From positions 1-62,873 of the forward strand of contig CAXTTV010000004.1 in NCBI GenBank assembly GCA_964247295.1: DNA of 62,873 nt, in the 5' to 3' direction. This DNA comes from CAXTTV01 sp964247295 (GTDB taxonomy: Bacteria > Chloroflexota > Ktedonobacteria > Ktedonobacterales > Ktedonobacteraceae). Below, piece after piece: positions 16,763-26,421 of this stretch (position 1 is its first letter; the number at the start of each line of letters is the position of its first letter). The translations under genes were made by a program, and so were the position numbers. Under the pieces are notes generated by a model. The model saw nothing but the letters and a program-made list of their open reading frames with translations. It was not told the origin of the DNA and did not search any database.

Positions 16763-17075
16763 ACTCAACTCCAACACTACACTACAAGCCCGGTGCCTCT
16801 CCATCCGTTGGTATCACCAAAACTGTCAGCTTTCATCTAGCAGGCAGCACCAGAGAAGACGCTATGTTATAAATTTCCATATATCGATAGAACGCTCATT
16901 GTTTTTCACACGCGATTATTGGATAGGAAAAAATGTATATATTTGATATCTAAACAATAAACGTAGCACCATCAAATGATTGCCATTTTTCGTCAATTTA
17001 GTACTATTGGGGAGGGGAGAAGAAGGGAAGATATAGCCGATTCTGGAAAACTAGATGATTTCTAAAAGCAGAAAA
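16763..17075. other. AT-rich intergenic region upstream of the S53 gene
   Basis: About 310 bases with no coding frame of interest. It must hold the minus-strand promoter of the S53 peptidase; AT-rich tracts around 16860-16960 are candidates but no convincing -35/-10 pair was found. Confidence 0.4.
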
Positions 17076-17097
17076 GGATCACCCTGGTAGGTGAGCC
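17070..17097 (-). terminator. terminator of the PASTA kinase gene
   Basis: Imperfect 8-base stem GGATCACC (17076-17083) / GGTGAGCC (17090-17097), minus-strand tail CTTTTCTGCTTTTA. Confidence 0.65.
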
Positions 17098-17142
17098 CTC
17101 TTCTACTAGATAGTTGTTTCAAGTCTGCCTTACCCGTCCCCT

Positions 17143-19020
17143 TTATGGAGCTGTCGTCGGCACCGGCGTCGGAGGTGGAGCCTTCGTCGGAACCGGTGTC
17201 GGGGCTACCGTTGGCACTGGTGTCGGAGGTGGAGCCTTCGTCGGAACCGGCGTCGGAGCTACCGTCGGCACCGGCGTCGGGGCTGCCGTCGGAATAACTA
17301 CGGTCGGCACAGCTTCCTGAGTTGGCACGACCTGCTGCGAATAATTCACAACATAAATAGTAATTGTATCATCGTTACCTATTATGGCCCCACCAGCGGG
17401 ATTGGAGCGAGTCACAACATTTGCGCTCTTTGTTAGATCGGTTCCGTCCGGCTGAATCAAGTAATGTAATCCAGCGTTTTGGAGCGATTTAATGGCCTCA
17501 TCCAGCTTTTTACCAACCAGATCATCTGGAACCTTTTTTTGCACCTGATCCGTTCGCAATAAGACCAGGATGTGTGCCCCTTTCTGCGCTCTGTCATTGG
17601 CTCGTGGGTTCTGTACATCAACGATCCCCTGTTTGGCATTGCCCATAATCTCCACCTGGAAGCCAGCCTTCTGCGCGGTAACACGGGCCGTCTGAAGATC
17701 CATATCAATTAGACGAGGCACAAGCGCTGTCTGATCGCTTGTCTGTACTGGTTGATTGTGGAGGAAGGGCAATTTAATAAAACCCAGCTCGGAGGCAAGA
17801 TACACGCCAAAGCCACTTAGCAAGATCGTTGCCAGCACGATCAGACTGGTGATTATCATAGCGGCACGTGAGGAACCCCGCTCGGTCCCCGGTTGAGACA
17901 ATTGGTTCCGCTCAAAGGGCCGGGTAGCCCCTGCCCCAGAAAGACCTCCAGGGGGCAGACCAGGATAAAGAGCTGGTGGATCAGTCATTGGCTGAGGCGC
18001 GGCAATAGTCCTGTCCTCGACGTTATCCATTAGATCCGCTGAAGCCAGTGCCCCCCGGTTATTGGAGGAAGCGGTAGTAGCACGCTGCTGATTATCGCTT
18101 ACCGCACTGCCAGGGTTGGCGGCCTGTGCATAAGCGATCGAGGCCGCCGGCGTCTGACCGGGGGTGAGCCCGGCTTGCAGACCATCACTAAATTCATTCT
18201 CCCCTAACATTTCTAGAGCTCGGGCCAGCGCACTACCATCACGGTAGCGCATCCCTGGCTCCTTCTCCAGACATCGAAGGATAATATCCTCTAAAACGGG
18301 GGGAATATTTGGGTTAAGCTGTCCAGGCGGCACCGGTAAATCTTGAATATGCTGCATGGCGACCGCGACTGGGGTGTCTCCATCAAAGGGAGGCCGTCCG
18401 GCCAACATCTCATACATCACAATGCCGAGAGCATACACATCGGCTGCGGGACTGACAATCTCACCTTGAGCCTGCTCCGGGGCATAATATTGAACGGTTC
18501 CCAATGTCATACCGGTCGTCGTTAAACGCTCAGCATTAATGTCTTTGTAGACACTGGCAATCCCAAAGTCCGTCAGTTTAATGGAACCATCCCGGCCCAC
18601 CAGAATGTTCTGCGGCTTCACATCACGGTGGACAATGCTTCGACGATGAGCAGCGCCCAGACCAAGCGCGACATCGTGCGCGATGATCACAGCCCGATCT
18701 ATGTCTAATGTGCCTCGCGCTCGCAGATAGCGGCGCAAGTCGGTCCCCTCCACTAACTCCATGACAATATAATAATTGCCGTCCGTCTGACCGTAGTCAT
18801 AGACTTGTACGATGTTAGGATGCTGCAATGATGACGCCGCTTTCGCCTCTCGTTGAAAGCGAGTCACAAACTTTGGGTCGGTACTGTAGACTTCGCGTAG
18901 CACCTTAATGGCAATTACACGCTCCATCCGCATGTCGCGCCCACGGTATATTGTTGCCATACCGCCCCGTCCAATGGGCTCCTGGAGCTGGTATCGCTCA
19001 CCCAAAACTTCGACTTGCAT
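17143..19020 (-). CDS. PknB-type Ser/Thr protein kinase with PASTA domains
   Basis: A 625-residue membrane kinase. The N-terminal Hanks-type kinase domain has the Gly loop IGRGGMATIYRG, invariant Lys in AIKVL, HRDVKPQN and DFG. A Pro/Ala-rich linker leads to one membrane helix (about 383-405), then two PASTA repeats (about 425-560; PRLIDMDLQTA and PDDLVGKKLDEA are their first strands). PASTA domains in PknB/PrkC bind peptidoglycan fragments, so it probably couples cell-wall state to phosphorylation. The tail is a Pro/Thr/Ala spacer of 18-residue repeats. Start chosen at the ATG before VEVLGERYQL. Confidence 0.93.
   Translation of the reverse strand: MQVEVLGERYQLQEPIGRGGMATIYRGRDMRMERVIAIKVLREVYSTDPKFVTRFQREAKAASSLQHPNIVQVYDYGQTDGNYYIVMELVEGTDLRRYLRARGTLDIDRAVIIAHDVALGLGAAHRRSIVHRDVKPQNILVGRDGSIKLTDFGIASVYKDINAERLTTTGMTLGTVQYYAPEQAQGEIVSPAADVYALGIVMYEMLAGRPPFDGDTPVAVAMQHIQDLPVPPGQLNPNIPPVLEDIILRCLEKEPGMRYRDGSALARALEMLGENEFSDGLQAGLTPGQTPAASIAYAQAANPGSAVSDNQQRATTASSNNRGALASADLMDNVEDRTIAAPQPMTDPPALYPGLPPGGLSGAGATRPFERNQLSQPGTERGSSRAAMIITSLIVLATILLSGFGVYLASELGFIKLPFLHNQPVQTSDQTALVPRLIDMDLQTARVTAQKAGFQVEIMGNAKQGIVDVQNPRANDRAQKGAHILVLLRTDQVQKKVPDDLVGKKLDEAIKSLQNAGLHYLIQPDGTDLTKSANVVTRSNPAGGAIIGNDDTITIYVVNYSQQVVPTQEAVPTVVIPTAAPTPVPTVAPTPVPTKAPPPTPVPTVAPTPVPTKAPPPTPVPTTAP
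17156..17282 (-). repeat. 54-base tandem repeat in the kinase tail
   Basis: About 2.3 copies of a 54-base unit encoding TVAPTPVPTKAPPPTPVP. The copies differ at only a few third positions, indicating recent duplication and a length-variable wall-spanning linker. Confidence 0.8.
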
Positions 19021-19129
19021 AGCTCTCCACAGCAAATTGTTGCATTACATGTCCGCGCACTCTATTGTAACGTATTCTCTATTTTAAGGAAACACTTTAG
19101 ACCAAAAGGCACCTTGTGTATCAGTATGG

Positions 19130-21094
19130 CTATTTCTGAAATCGCGATGCGCCTCCTGCTGCCGTCCCCAATACTCTTTCGTCCCCAACTCGACGCGTTA
19201 GCCGCCGCTCATCCATCTGCTCCAGCAATGGTAAGACGTATTTACGCGTGGCCCCGAGCATATCTCTGGCCTGGGCAACTGTAATATGCCCATGCTCTCT
19301 CAAATATTCTAGTATTTTTGTCTGCGCCTCTGCATAGGTCTGGGACAGAAACAAAATACCCTCGCTTAGCTTGATAAGCGTCCCCTGCTCTATCAAAGCA
19401 TTGAGCACTTCAATACCCGCGATCTGCTCTGCCTCCACCCACACGGGTGGAGTCCAGGGCTGCGTTTGAAATTGGCGCAGAAGGATCTCTGTCTCTCGAC
19501 GTTGAGCCTGAGTAAACTGCGGCTGATAGCCAGGAAGGCGAATCAGCCCTGCCGTCATTGTTGTCTCTGCTTCGGCTAACCTTCCCTCTAAAACAAGTTC
19601 CTCAAATAGCTCAACTGCTAATTTCGGTGATAGGTGTAAGCGGGCTCGCCATTCTTCTTTTGAGAGGCCATTACGAAGAGGATAATTCCTGTGCTGATCT
19701 CGCACCAGGCGAACTGCTTCTGTTGTCAATGCTTCCCAAACGGATTGTGCCAGCCAGAGTGAACCAATGCAATGTACTCTTCCTGATTCTTGTAACGACT
19801 CTAGAAGTTGCTGCGTCACATTTATAGACAGATTACTCTGCCTGGCTACCTCTTCCAGGGAGAAGCCAATCCTGTTTTGCGAGGCTTTCCCACTACTTCC
19901 CTTTACTGTTCCAGACGTAAGGCCGGGCCGCTTCTCCAAAATGGCCTGGACCGTTTCCTCTGGTGTCCCTTGCTCTAATCTCGCCAGCCCCTCCAGGACG
20001 GCTGGCTGGAAACGCCGGTGGAAGCGTGGCCGGGGATCAAGGATCTCTCCTCCACCGATGGTCATACCCGGCGAGGGGATACGCAGGATGAAACGATCTC
20101 TCCGGGCCACAACGGCTGGCCGCTCAAACCGCAGTTGAGCCCAGGCACTTTCACCCGGTTGCAACTCCTCGACATTTAATAAGGCAATCCGCGCGGGGAT
20201 TTCCTGTGAGCCACTATAAAAATCTACGTGCGTATTATGCGCGAGTGGACGCGGTGCATCTGGCAATAAACGGATGCGAGCATCGACCATCATAGTGGAT
20301 TGAAGCGTGTCTGGGAGGGTGACGACTTCACCACGCCGCAAGTCGTTTTTAGAGACATTGGTCAGGTTAATGGCGACACGCGTGCCCGGTCGCGCCAGCT
20401 CTACTTGCTGCTTGTGCATCTGAAGGCTGCGAACCCGAGCTCTGGCCTTTTGCGGTAGGATCTCTACCTCCTGACCAATGTTTAACGATCCGTCCAGCAG
20501 CGTTCCGGTGACGACAGTACCAAAACCGGTCATGCTAAACACTCGATCTATCGGCAGCCGAGGCCTGGCAATGTTCTGACGCTCCAACCCGGCCTCAAGG
20601 ATCTGATCCAGTTGCTGGAGTAATTCTGGCAACCCCTCCAGGGTATAAGCCGAGACGGGCTGGATGGGAGACCCCACCAGGCTGGTTGAGGCCAGAAGAT
20701 CTCTTACCTCTTCGCTCACCATCTCCAACCATTCGGCATCCACAAGGTCAGCTTTGGTTAAGGCGATAACGCCCTGTTTCACACCGAGAAGATCCAGGAT
20801 CGCCAGATGCTCCCGAGTCTGAGGCATGATGCCTTCATCTGCGGCAATTACGAGAAGTGCCGCGTCGATCCCCCCAACACCAGCCAGCATATTTTTGATA
20901 AAGCTCTCGTGCCCCGGCACATCCACAATGCTCACTTCACGACTACTAGGCAGGGTTAACCAGGCAAAACCCAGATCGATGGTCATCCCACGCTCTTTCT
21001 CTTCTCTCAAGCGATCAGGATCAATCCCTGTCAGAGCCTGGACCAGCGTGGATTTTCCATGATCGACGTGCCCCGCCGTGCCGATGCAACTCAT
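19130..21094 (-). CDS. selB: selenocysteine-specific elongation factor SelB
   Basis: A 654-residue translational GTPase. G1 is GTAGHVDHGKST, the switch/G2 region ERGMTIDLGFAWL is diagnostic of SelB (the DLGFA block), G3 is DVPGHESF and G4 TKAD. EF-Tu-like domains II and III follow, then about 280 residues of winged-helix repeats ending in HITVAQARDMLGATRKYVLPLLEQMD and the final RRVGDERVLG, as in C-terminal SelB domains that bind the SECIS hairpin. It delivers Sec-tRNA to UGA codons. selA, selD and selC are not visible in the window, nor is an obvious UGA-containing selenoprotein gene. Start at the second ATG, before SCIGTAGH. Confidence 0.93.
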   Translation of the reverse strand: MSCIGTAGHVDHGKSTLVQALTGIDPDRLREEKERGMTIDLGFAWLTLPSSREVSIVDVPGHESFIKNMLAGVGGIDAALLVIAADEGIMPQTREHLAILDLLGVKQGVIALTKADLVDAEWLEMVSEEVRDLLASTSLVGSPIQPVSAYTLEGLPELLQQLDQILEAGLERQNIARPRLPIDRVFSMTGFGTVVTGTLLDGSLNIGQEVEILPQKARARVRSLQMHKQQVELARPGTRVAINLTNVSKNDLRRGEVVTLPDTLQSTMMVDARIRLLPDAPRPLAHNTHVDFYSGSQEIPARIALLNVEELQPGESAWAQLRFERPAVVARRDRFILRIPSPGMTIGGGEILDPRPRFHRRFQPAVLEGLARLEQGTPEETVQAILEKRPGLTSGTVKGSSGKASQNRIGFSLEEVARQSNLSINVTQQLLESLQESGRVHCIGSLWLAQSVWEALTTEAVRLVRDQHRNYPLRNGLSKEEWRARLHLSPKLAVELFEELVLEGRLAEAETTMTAGLIRLPGYQPQFTQAQRRETEILLRQFQTQPWTPPVWVEAEQIAGIEVLNALIEQGTLIKLSEGILFLSQTYAEAQTKILEYLREHGHITVAQARDMLGATRKYVLPLLEQMDERRLTRRVGDERVLGTAAGGASRFQK

Positions 21095-21263
21095 CAACAA
21101 AAGCTTTCGTATCTGTCAAGAAAATGCTAAAATGACGGTATAATTTGACATACAATACAAAGGTCCGTGAGCATAGTATATCATTTCAAGACACATGCCG
21201 AAGATTTATCGAAAAGAGTACCAGGCTTGATACTAAGCTTTTCTCCACTTAAAGGCTTTCAAG

Positions 21264-23228
21264 ATGAATGATAAAATTCGATCCATTCTGAATTCCCTCC
21301 CCCATAGCCCTGGGATCTACCTGATGAAAGATGCCGAGGGAAAGATTATTTATGTGGGTAAGGCGATCTCGCTTTTTAACCGGGTCCGTTCCTATTTTCA
21401 GGAGTCCGCTGACCTCGGTCCCAAGAAACAAAGTATGGTCTCGAAGATTGAGGATATTGAGTTTCTGGTGGTGCGCAATGAGGTTGAGGCCCTGGTGCTG
21501 GAGAGCAATTATATCAAGCAGTATCGGCCAAAATATAATGTTCTGATGCGCGATGATAAGCAATACCCCTATATTAAAGTCGCGACCACGGAGGATTTTC
21601 CACGCATCTATCGGGTGCGCAGTTTTCACCGCGACGGCAACCGCTACTTCGGTCCCTACACAAATTCTGGCGCGGTCGATACCACACTGGATCTCCTCAA
21701 CAAGCTTTTCGCTTTCCGTACCTGTCGCTATGATGCCAGTAATTGGTCACCACCGGCGAAGGGAGATCCCCCTCCTGGTTGGAAGCAGAAACTGCTGGAT
21801 CGTCCCTGCACCCAGTATTATATCCATCGGTGCGTCGCTCCATGCGTGGCCTACACTACCCGCGAGGAGTACGCCGCGATCATTCAGCAGGTAATCCTCT
21901 TCCTTGAGGGCAAACATGATGAGGTGATTAAACGGCTCCAAAACGAGATGGAAAAGGCCGCCGAGAATCTTCAATTTGAAGAGGCCGCCCGCTTGCGCGA
22001 CCGTATTCAGGCGGTTGAGCAGGTCCTTTCTAAACAAAGAATCATCAATACCGAGGGCCAGACAGACCAGGATGTGATTGCATTGTCAAGCGAGGATGAT
22101 GAGACCTGTGCCCTGGTCTTTTTCTTTCGCAATGGGAAGCTTGTTGGACGCGAGTTCTTTCTGCTTCAGGGGACGCGTGAGAGCAGTCCAGGCGAGATTA
22201 TGAACTCATTTATGACCCAGTTCTATCAAAGTTCTCCCCATGTGCCAGCAGAGATTGTGGTTGAGGCTGAACCGGAGGAACAGGAGCTCCTGCGTACCTG
22301 GCTAAAAGAGCGCAAAGGCGGGGCGGTCTCGATTATCGAGCCGAAGCGCGGACCACGTGTAGAAGCGATTAAGATGGTGAAAAATAACGCACAGGAAATC
22401 CTCACGCAGCAGCGGATTAAATGGTTGACCGATACCCAGAAAACGCAGATGGCCCTGGAGGAGATCCAGCAGGCCCTGAACCTGGCCGCACCTCCCATGC
22501 GGATCGAATGCTACGATATCTCGAATACGCAGGGCAGTAATTCGGTGGGCTCCATGGTGGTCTTCGAGGCCGGACGGCCTCAAAAGGCCGAGTATCGGCG
22601 GTTCAAAATTAAGACGGTCGAGGGTCCAAACGACTATGCCAGTCATCAAGAGGTGCTGAGACGGCGCTTTCGCCGCGCCACTACTTCAGCAATCCCAATG
22701 AAAGTCGAAGAGGTAGAGATCAGCGAGACCGCTGAAACCGATGCGGAAGCAAAGTTGGAGCATGACTGGCCCCTACCAGATCTGGTGATTATCGATGGTG
22801 GCAAAGGTCAACTTAGCGCGGCTCTGGAAGTGTTGCGAGAACTGGAGATTAAAGTCCCAACTATCGGGATTGCTAAGGAGGATCACACTGCGACCTCGTA
22901 TAATGAGGAGATCTATCAACCCAGCTCTAACCAACCGATCATTCTGCCGCGCGACTCCCAAGGACTCTATATGCTCCAGAGAATTCGCGATGAGGCCCAT
23001 CGCTTCAGCATCACCTATCATCGCAAAGTCCGCAGTACGACTGCCTTTAAATCAGTTCTGGATGAGATTCCAGGGATCGGCCCAAAACGAAAAAAAGCCT
23101 TGATGCAGCATTTCGGCTCTGTTAAAGAGATTGGAGCAGCCAGCCTTGAGGATCTGGCCGCGCTACCAGGAATGAATAAGGAGGCAGCTCAAAAAGTCAA
23201 AGAGTATATTGGGGAGCGCCAGCACTAG
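21264..23228 (+). CDS. uvrC: excinuclease ABC subunit C (UvrC)
   Basis: A 654-residue nucleotide excision repair nuclease. In order: GIY-YIG domain (GIYLMKDAEGKIIYVGKA, residues about 18-35) for the 3' incision, UVR motif (EKAAENLQFEEAARLRDRIQ, about 230-250) that contacts UvrB, RNase H-like nuclease domain (ECYDISNTQGSNSVGSMVVF, DYASHQEV, VIIDGGKGQL) for the 5' incision, and a C-terminal helix-hairpin-helix pair (IPGIGPKRKKAL, LPGMNKEAAQKV). The RNase H-like part carries an insert of about 25 acidic residues near 475-500. TATAAT near 21139 is a possible -10. It is divergent from selB. Confidence 0.95.
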   Translation: MNDKIRSILNSLPHSPGIYLMKDAEGKIIYVGKAISLFNRVRSYFQESADLGPKKQSMVSKIEDIEFLVVRNEVEALVLESNYIKQYRPKYNVLMRDDKQYPYIKVATTEDFPRIYRVRSFHRDGNRYFGPYTNSGAVDTTLDLLNKLFAFRTCRYDASNWSPPAKGDPPPGWKQKLLDRPCTQYYIHRCVAPCVAYTTREEYAAIIQQVILFLEGKHDEVIKRLQNEMEKAAENLQFEEAARLRDRIQAVEQVLSKQRIINTEGQTDQDVIALSSEDDETCALVFFFRNGKLVGREFFLLQGTRESSPGEIMNSFMTQFYQSSPHVPAEIVVEAEPEEQELLRTWLKERKGGAVSIIEPKRGPRVEAIKMVKNNAQEILTQQRIKWLTDTQKTQMALEEIQQALNLAAPPMRIECYDISNTQGSNSVGSMVVFEAGRPQKAEYRRFKIKTVEGPNDYASHQEVLRRRFRRATTSAIPMKVEEVEISETAETDAEAKLEHDWPLPDLVIIDGGKGQLSAALEVLRELEIKVPTIGIAKEDHTATSYNEEIYQPSSNQPIILPRDSQGLYMLQRIRDEAHRFSITYHRKVRSTTAFKSVLDEIPGIGPKRKKALMQHFGSVKEIGAASLEDLAALPGMNKEAAQKVKEYIGERQH

Positions 23229-23328
23229 TCGTTTTGGAATATTTGGGCAACATAAAGAGTTCTAATTAAAAGATAAACCAAACGCCCAGGCCCACTCAGA
23301 CCCGCGCTTTAGCAGTCTTCCATTGAGA

Positions 23329-23357
23329 TTGACAACCACGACGGAGCGCGTTACTAT
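23329..23357 (+). promoter_or_regulatory. promoter of the FmdB-like gene
   Basis: TTGACA (23329-23334), 17-base spacer, TACTAT (23352-23357), reading toward the start at 23408. Confidence 0.75.
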
Positions 23358-23407
23358 AACGATAACAGGTCATTTCTTGTAGAAGACAGTGTAGAGGGAT
23401 AAACCGT

Positions 23408-23749
23408 ATGCCAACCTATGAATATCTTTGTAAAACATGCAGCCATCGTTTTGAAACCTGGCAGAAGATGAGTGAAGAGCCTCTGACAGCCTGCCCGGAG
23501 TGTGGTGGAGTTATCCGTCGCGTGCTTTTCCCTGCGGGAGTCGTTTTCAAAGGCTCTGGCTTTTATAAGACCGATCATCCCGGTAAAAAGGCCGACGAGG
23601 ACAAACCAGCAGCTTCGAACGAGAGCGCTTCCACCAGCGAAAGCACTTCTACCAGCGAAAGCTCCGCTAGCCCTCAGAAGGCTGAAAGCAAACCTGCCAG
23701 TAGCTCAACCAGCGAAAACAAGCCAGCGACAGCTTCAACACCAAAATAA
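23408..23749 (+). CDS. FmdB/regulatory-protein-type zinc ribbon protein
   Basis: A 113-residue protein. The first 55 residues form the CxxC-CxxC ribbon of the FmdB family: MPTYEYLCKTCSHRFETWQ then CPECGGVIRRVLFPAGVVFKGSGFYKTD. The remaining half is a Ser/Thr/Ala/Lys-rich disordered tail with repeats of SESTSTSE. The family is widespread and named after a putative regulator of formamidase, but its role is not established. It has its own promoter and a terminator behind it. Confidence 0.88.
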   Translation: MPTYEYLCKTCSHRFETWQKMSEEPLTACPECGGVIRRVLFPAGVVFKGSGFYKTDHPGKKADEDKPAASNESASTSESTSTSESSASPQKAESKPASSSTSENKPATASTPK

Positions 23750-23768
23750 ATAAATGGCGTAAAGGATC

Positions 23769-23801
23769 AGGGCGCGGATGTACGCGCCCTTCTCATTTTT
23801 G
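23769..23801 (+). terminator. terminator after the FmdB-like gene
   Basis: Stem GGGCGCG (23770-23776) / CGCGCCC (23783-23789), tail TTCTCATTTTT. Confidence 0.9.
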
Positions 23802-23821
23802 ATGCTTAAAGGAGCTATTCA

Positions 23822-24028
23822 ATGCCAGAAGAGTCCGCGCTCGCCGTCATTCAACGTCGGCAAATCGAGATTACAGTGGGAGAGCTGCTTTTGAATTCCG
23901 ACTTTTATATGCGTCAGGAGATTGCCGAACGCCTCCGCCACCTGTTCTCACATGCCGATCCCACCCTGGATAAATCACGCCTGAGCGAAGTAGCTGTGGA
24001 AGAGCTACAGGAGCTAGACCTGCTCTAG
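23822..24028 (+). CDS. hypothetical 68-residue protein
   Basis: A small, mostly helical, acidic soluble protein (MPEESALAVIQRRQIEI..., ending VEELQELDLL). No motif is recognised. The start has AAAGGAG nine bases upstream, codon use matches its neighbours, and it follows a terminator, so it is likely real though its function is unknown. A promoter must lie in the 20 bases after the terminator or transcription reads through. Confidence 0.6.
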   Translation: MPEESALAVIQRRQIEITVGELLLNSDFYMRQEIAERLRHLFSHADPTLDKSRLSEVAVEELQELDLL

Positions 24029-24186
24029 CTGATGAAACTTATATATCTACTCCAATCGCTTTGGGGACATTTATGATTTGACCCCTCCCATTTTTCCTAA
24101 AAACCCTATTTTTTGATGTCGCCTGCACCATCTTGAGTATATACTAGTGTACATGGTCCTGGATAAGGTCAAGGAAGTAAAAAGGA

Positions 24187-24969
24187 ATGCAGGTTACGAA
24201 AGACAAAACTAAAGAACAGGCTGAGCGTATTCGCCTGCTGGAGCAGCAGGTTGAAGAATTAACCTCCGCGAACCTGGTGCTTAAAGAGCAACTCGCTCGC
24301 AAAGAACAGTTTACGGCTATGATTGCCCATGAACTGCGCGGCCCCCTCGCTCCAATCATTAATTACGCTCAAATGCTTGCTCGCTCTAAAAGTAAGAAAC
24401 CCGAAGTGGTGAAGCGCCAGACAAGTATTATTATCAGTCAGGCCCGTCGTCTGACTCGACTTGTGAATGATCTGCTCGATACCTCTCGTCTCAATGCCGG
24501 CCAGTTCTCTCTTTCACGCCAGGAGTGCGATATTGTAGCGCTTACCAATGAAATTGTAGATCAGATGCGCCCTCTATCCCCCTACCATACTATTAATGTG
24601 GTTGTTCCCACTACTCCTATAAAAGGTCATTGGGACGATGGTCGGATTCAACAGGCTATCGGCAATTTGCTTGATAACGCTGTGAAATATTCTGATGAGA
24701 ATACCGTTGTGACGGTGATGGTCTCTAAATTAGCCCATACGGTCCGTATCAGTGTTCATAATCAAGGGAGTACTATACCCTCTAATGACGTTGGGCAGCT
24801 TTTCCGTCCCTATTCACGCCTGCAAGCAACCAGCAATCGCCAGGGGTCCGGCCTTGGGCTTTATATTACAAAAAGCATCATTGAGGCCCACGGCGGTTTA
24901 CTCCGTCTGGAGCCCGGCGGGACCGGAGAACAGGGTACGATGTTCTCCTTTGAACTCCCGCTTTCATAG
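24187..24969 (+). CDS. soluble sensor histidine kinase (HisKA-HATPase)
   Basis: A 260-residue kinase without membrane helices or a recognisable sensor domain. Residues 1-40 form a coiled coil (EQAERIRLLEQQVEELTSANLVLKEQL), then the H box MIAHELRGPLAP with the phospho-acceptor His near 49, the N box GNLLDNAVKY, and the G2 box GSGLGLYI. It autophosphorylates and passes the phosphate to a response regulator, but no receiver gene is beside it: an orphan kinase. AAGGAAG precedes the start. Its end is convergent with the reductase, with a shared hairpin between. Confidence 0.92.
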   Translation: MQVTKDKTKEQAERIRLLEQQVEELTSANLVLKEQLARKEQFTAMIAHELRGPLAPIINYAQMLARSKSKKPEVVKRQTSIIISQARRLTRLVNDLLDTSRLNAGQFSLSRQECDIVALTNEIVDQMRPLSPYHTINVVVPTTPIKGHWDDGRIQQAIGNLLDNAVKYSDENTVVTVMVSKLAHTVRISVHNQGSTIPSNDVGQLFRPYSRLQATSNRQGSGLGLYITKSIIEAHGGLLRLEPGGTGEQGTMFSFELPLS

Positions 24970-24971
24970 TT

Positions 24972-25010
24972 AAGCGTTCTTCTACTATATCCTATGTAAA
25001 AAGAACGCTT
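24972..25010. terminator. bidirectional hairpin between convergent genes
   Basis: Perfect 10-base stem AAGCGTTCTT / AAGAACGCTT with a 19-base loop, between the histidine kinase and the reductase. U tails are weak on both strands. Confidence 0.5.
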
Positions 25011-25029
25011 GCGGTACCACCTGTTTGCT

Positions 25030-26421
25030 TTACTGTAAATTGGCGAACAGATTATTTAATGATTCAGCTAATGTAGGGTGCGCAAAGATCGCATTTTCGA
25101 GCACGCTATAGTGAAGTTTACCGAGCATCGCAATCTCAAACATCGCCATGATCTCTCCACCCTCTAATCCCAGTACGGCTGCGCCTACGAGCTGGCCGCT
25201 TTCCGGATCAACCAGGACTTTCATAAAGCCGCGCGACTGATCCACTTCCAGGGCACGCGCGACATAATTCATTGGCATTTTCGCGACTTTATATTTTTGC
25301 CCCTGAGCTCGGGCCTCTTTCTCGCTCAGGCCGATCCTACCCAACTGGGGATCTATAAATACAGTGTAGGGAAGCATCCGCCCGTTTGTACTGGCCTGAC
25401 CATCCTCTAACAGGTTGGTACGAATGATCCGAAAATGATCATAGGAGATATGCGTGAATTGCGGAGAACCAGTGACATCTCCCAGACCATAGATGCCCGG
25501 CACGTTGGTCTCTAGCCGATCGTTTACTTGAAGATAACCCCGCTCGTTTATCTTCAAGTTGGCGACCTCCGTATTCAGACGATCGGTATTGGGAATGCGG
25601 CCCGCCGCGACCAGGAGATGCGTTCCCGTCAACTTTTGCTCCCCCTGTGGGGTTTGAACGGTCAGTTCAATCCCTCCATCGGCACTGCCTCTTGCCCCTT
25701 GAATAGTGGTTTGGAACCGCAGGTTGATCCCATCCTGCTGGAAGATCTCTTCGACACCCTGGGAAACGTCCTCATCCTCTTTTTTTAAGAGATGCTCGCC
25801 CCGTTCGATAATTGTGACCTCGCTACCAAAGCGTCGGAACAGTTGCGCAAACTCAACGGCTATATAACTACCGCCAAAGATGATCAGGTGTTTAGGAACT
25901 CTGTCCAGGTCCATAATTGTGGTCGAGTTATACGTGCGGATCTGATCTCCACCAGGAAATGGCGGATCTCCAGGTCGGCAGCCAGTATTGATAAAGATCA
26001 GATCGGCACGGACCTGTTGCTGACTACCATTATTCATCGCGACATTCACGGTATGGGCATCTACAAAACTGGCCTCGCCCATGAGCAGGTCCAGACCGTC
26101 AGCGTTCTCGATCCGCTTCAGGCTCCCTTCGCGAAAGCTATCCACGATATCGCGCTTGCGCTGCCGCACCTTCACCATATCGATCTCAGGCTGGCTGGTA
26201 GTCACGCCATAATCGGCGGCCCGCCTGGTCAGGTTCGCTACAATACCACTGAAGATCATCGTCTTGGTAGGTGTACACCCTTCATTAATACAGGTACCGG
26301 CGACATGCTCCCGCTCGATCAACGCGACTTTCTTCCCTTTCTGAGCCAGAAGCGTTGATAACGGTGAACCGGATTGGCCGGAGCCAATGATGATTGCATC
26401 ATATTTCTGGTGTGTATTCAT
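25030..26421 (-). CDS. FAD-dependent pyridine nucleotide-disulfide oxidoreductase (mercuric reductase-like)
   Basis: A 463-residue class I flavin disulfide reductase. FAD-binding GSGQSG is at 13-18, the redox-active disulfide Cys44/Cys49 is in GTCINEGCTPTKT, an NAD(P) fold begins at IIFGGSYIAVEF, the second FAD block is GIYGLGDVTG, and the C-terminal interface ends in FAHPTLAES. The active-site HPT(L)AE is of the lipoamide/mercuric reductase type, but the vicinal C-terminal Cys pair and N-terminal metal-binding domain of MerA are absent, so mercury reduction is unlikely. Substrate unknown. It is transcribed alone. Confidence 0.88.
   Translation of the reverse strand: MNTHQKYDAIIIGSGQSGSPLSTLLAQKGKKVALIEREHVAGTCINEGCTPTKTMIFSGIVANLTRRAADYGVTTSQPEIDMVKVRQRKRDIVDSFREGSLKRIENADGLDLLMGEASFVDAHTVNVAMNNGSQQQVRADLIFINTGCRPGDPPFPGGDQIRTYNSTTIMDLDRVPKHLIIFGGSYIAVEFAQLFRRFGSEVTIIERGEHLLKKEDEDVSQGVEEIFQQDGINLRFQTTIQGARGSADGGIELTVQTPQGEQKLTGTHLLVAAGRIPNTDRLNTEVANLKINERGYLQVNDRLETNVPGIYGLGDVTGSPQFTHISYDHFRIIRTNLLEDGQASTNGRMLPYTVFIDPQLGRIGLSEKEARAQGQKYKVAKMPMNYVARALEVDQSRGFMKVLVDPESGQLVGAAVLGLEGGEIMAMFEIAMLGKLHYSVLENAIFAHPTLAESLNNLFANLQ

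Noticed and set aside
17091..17320. Plus-strand Gly/Val-rich frames opposite the kinase tail
   Set aside because: They are the antisense of the Pro/Thr repeat; the kinase frame has the conserved domains.
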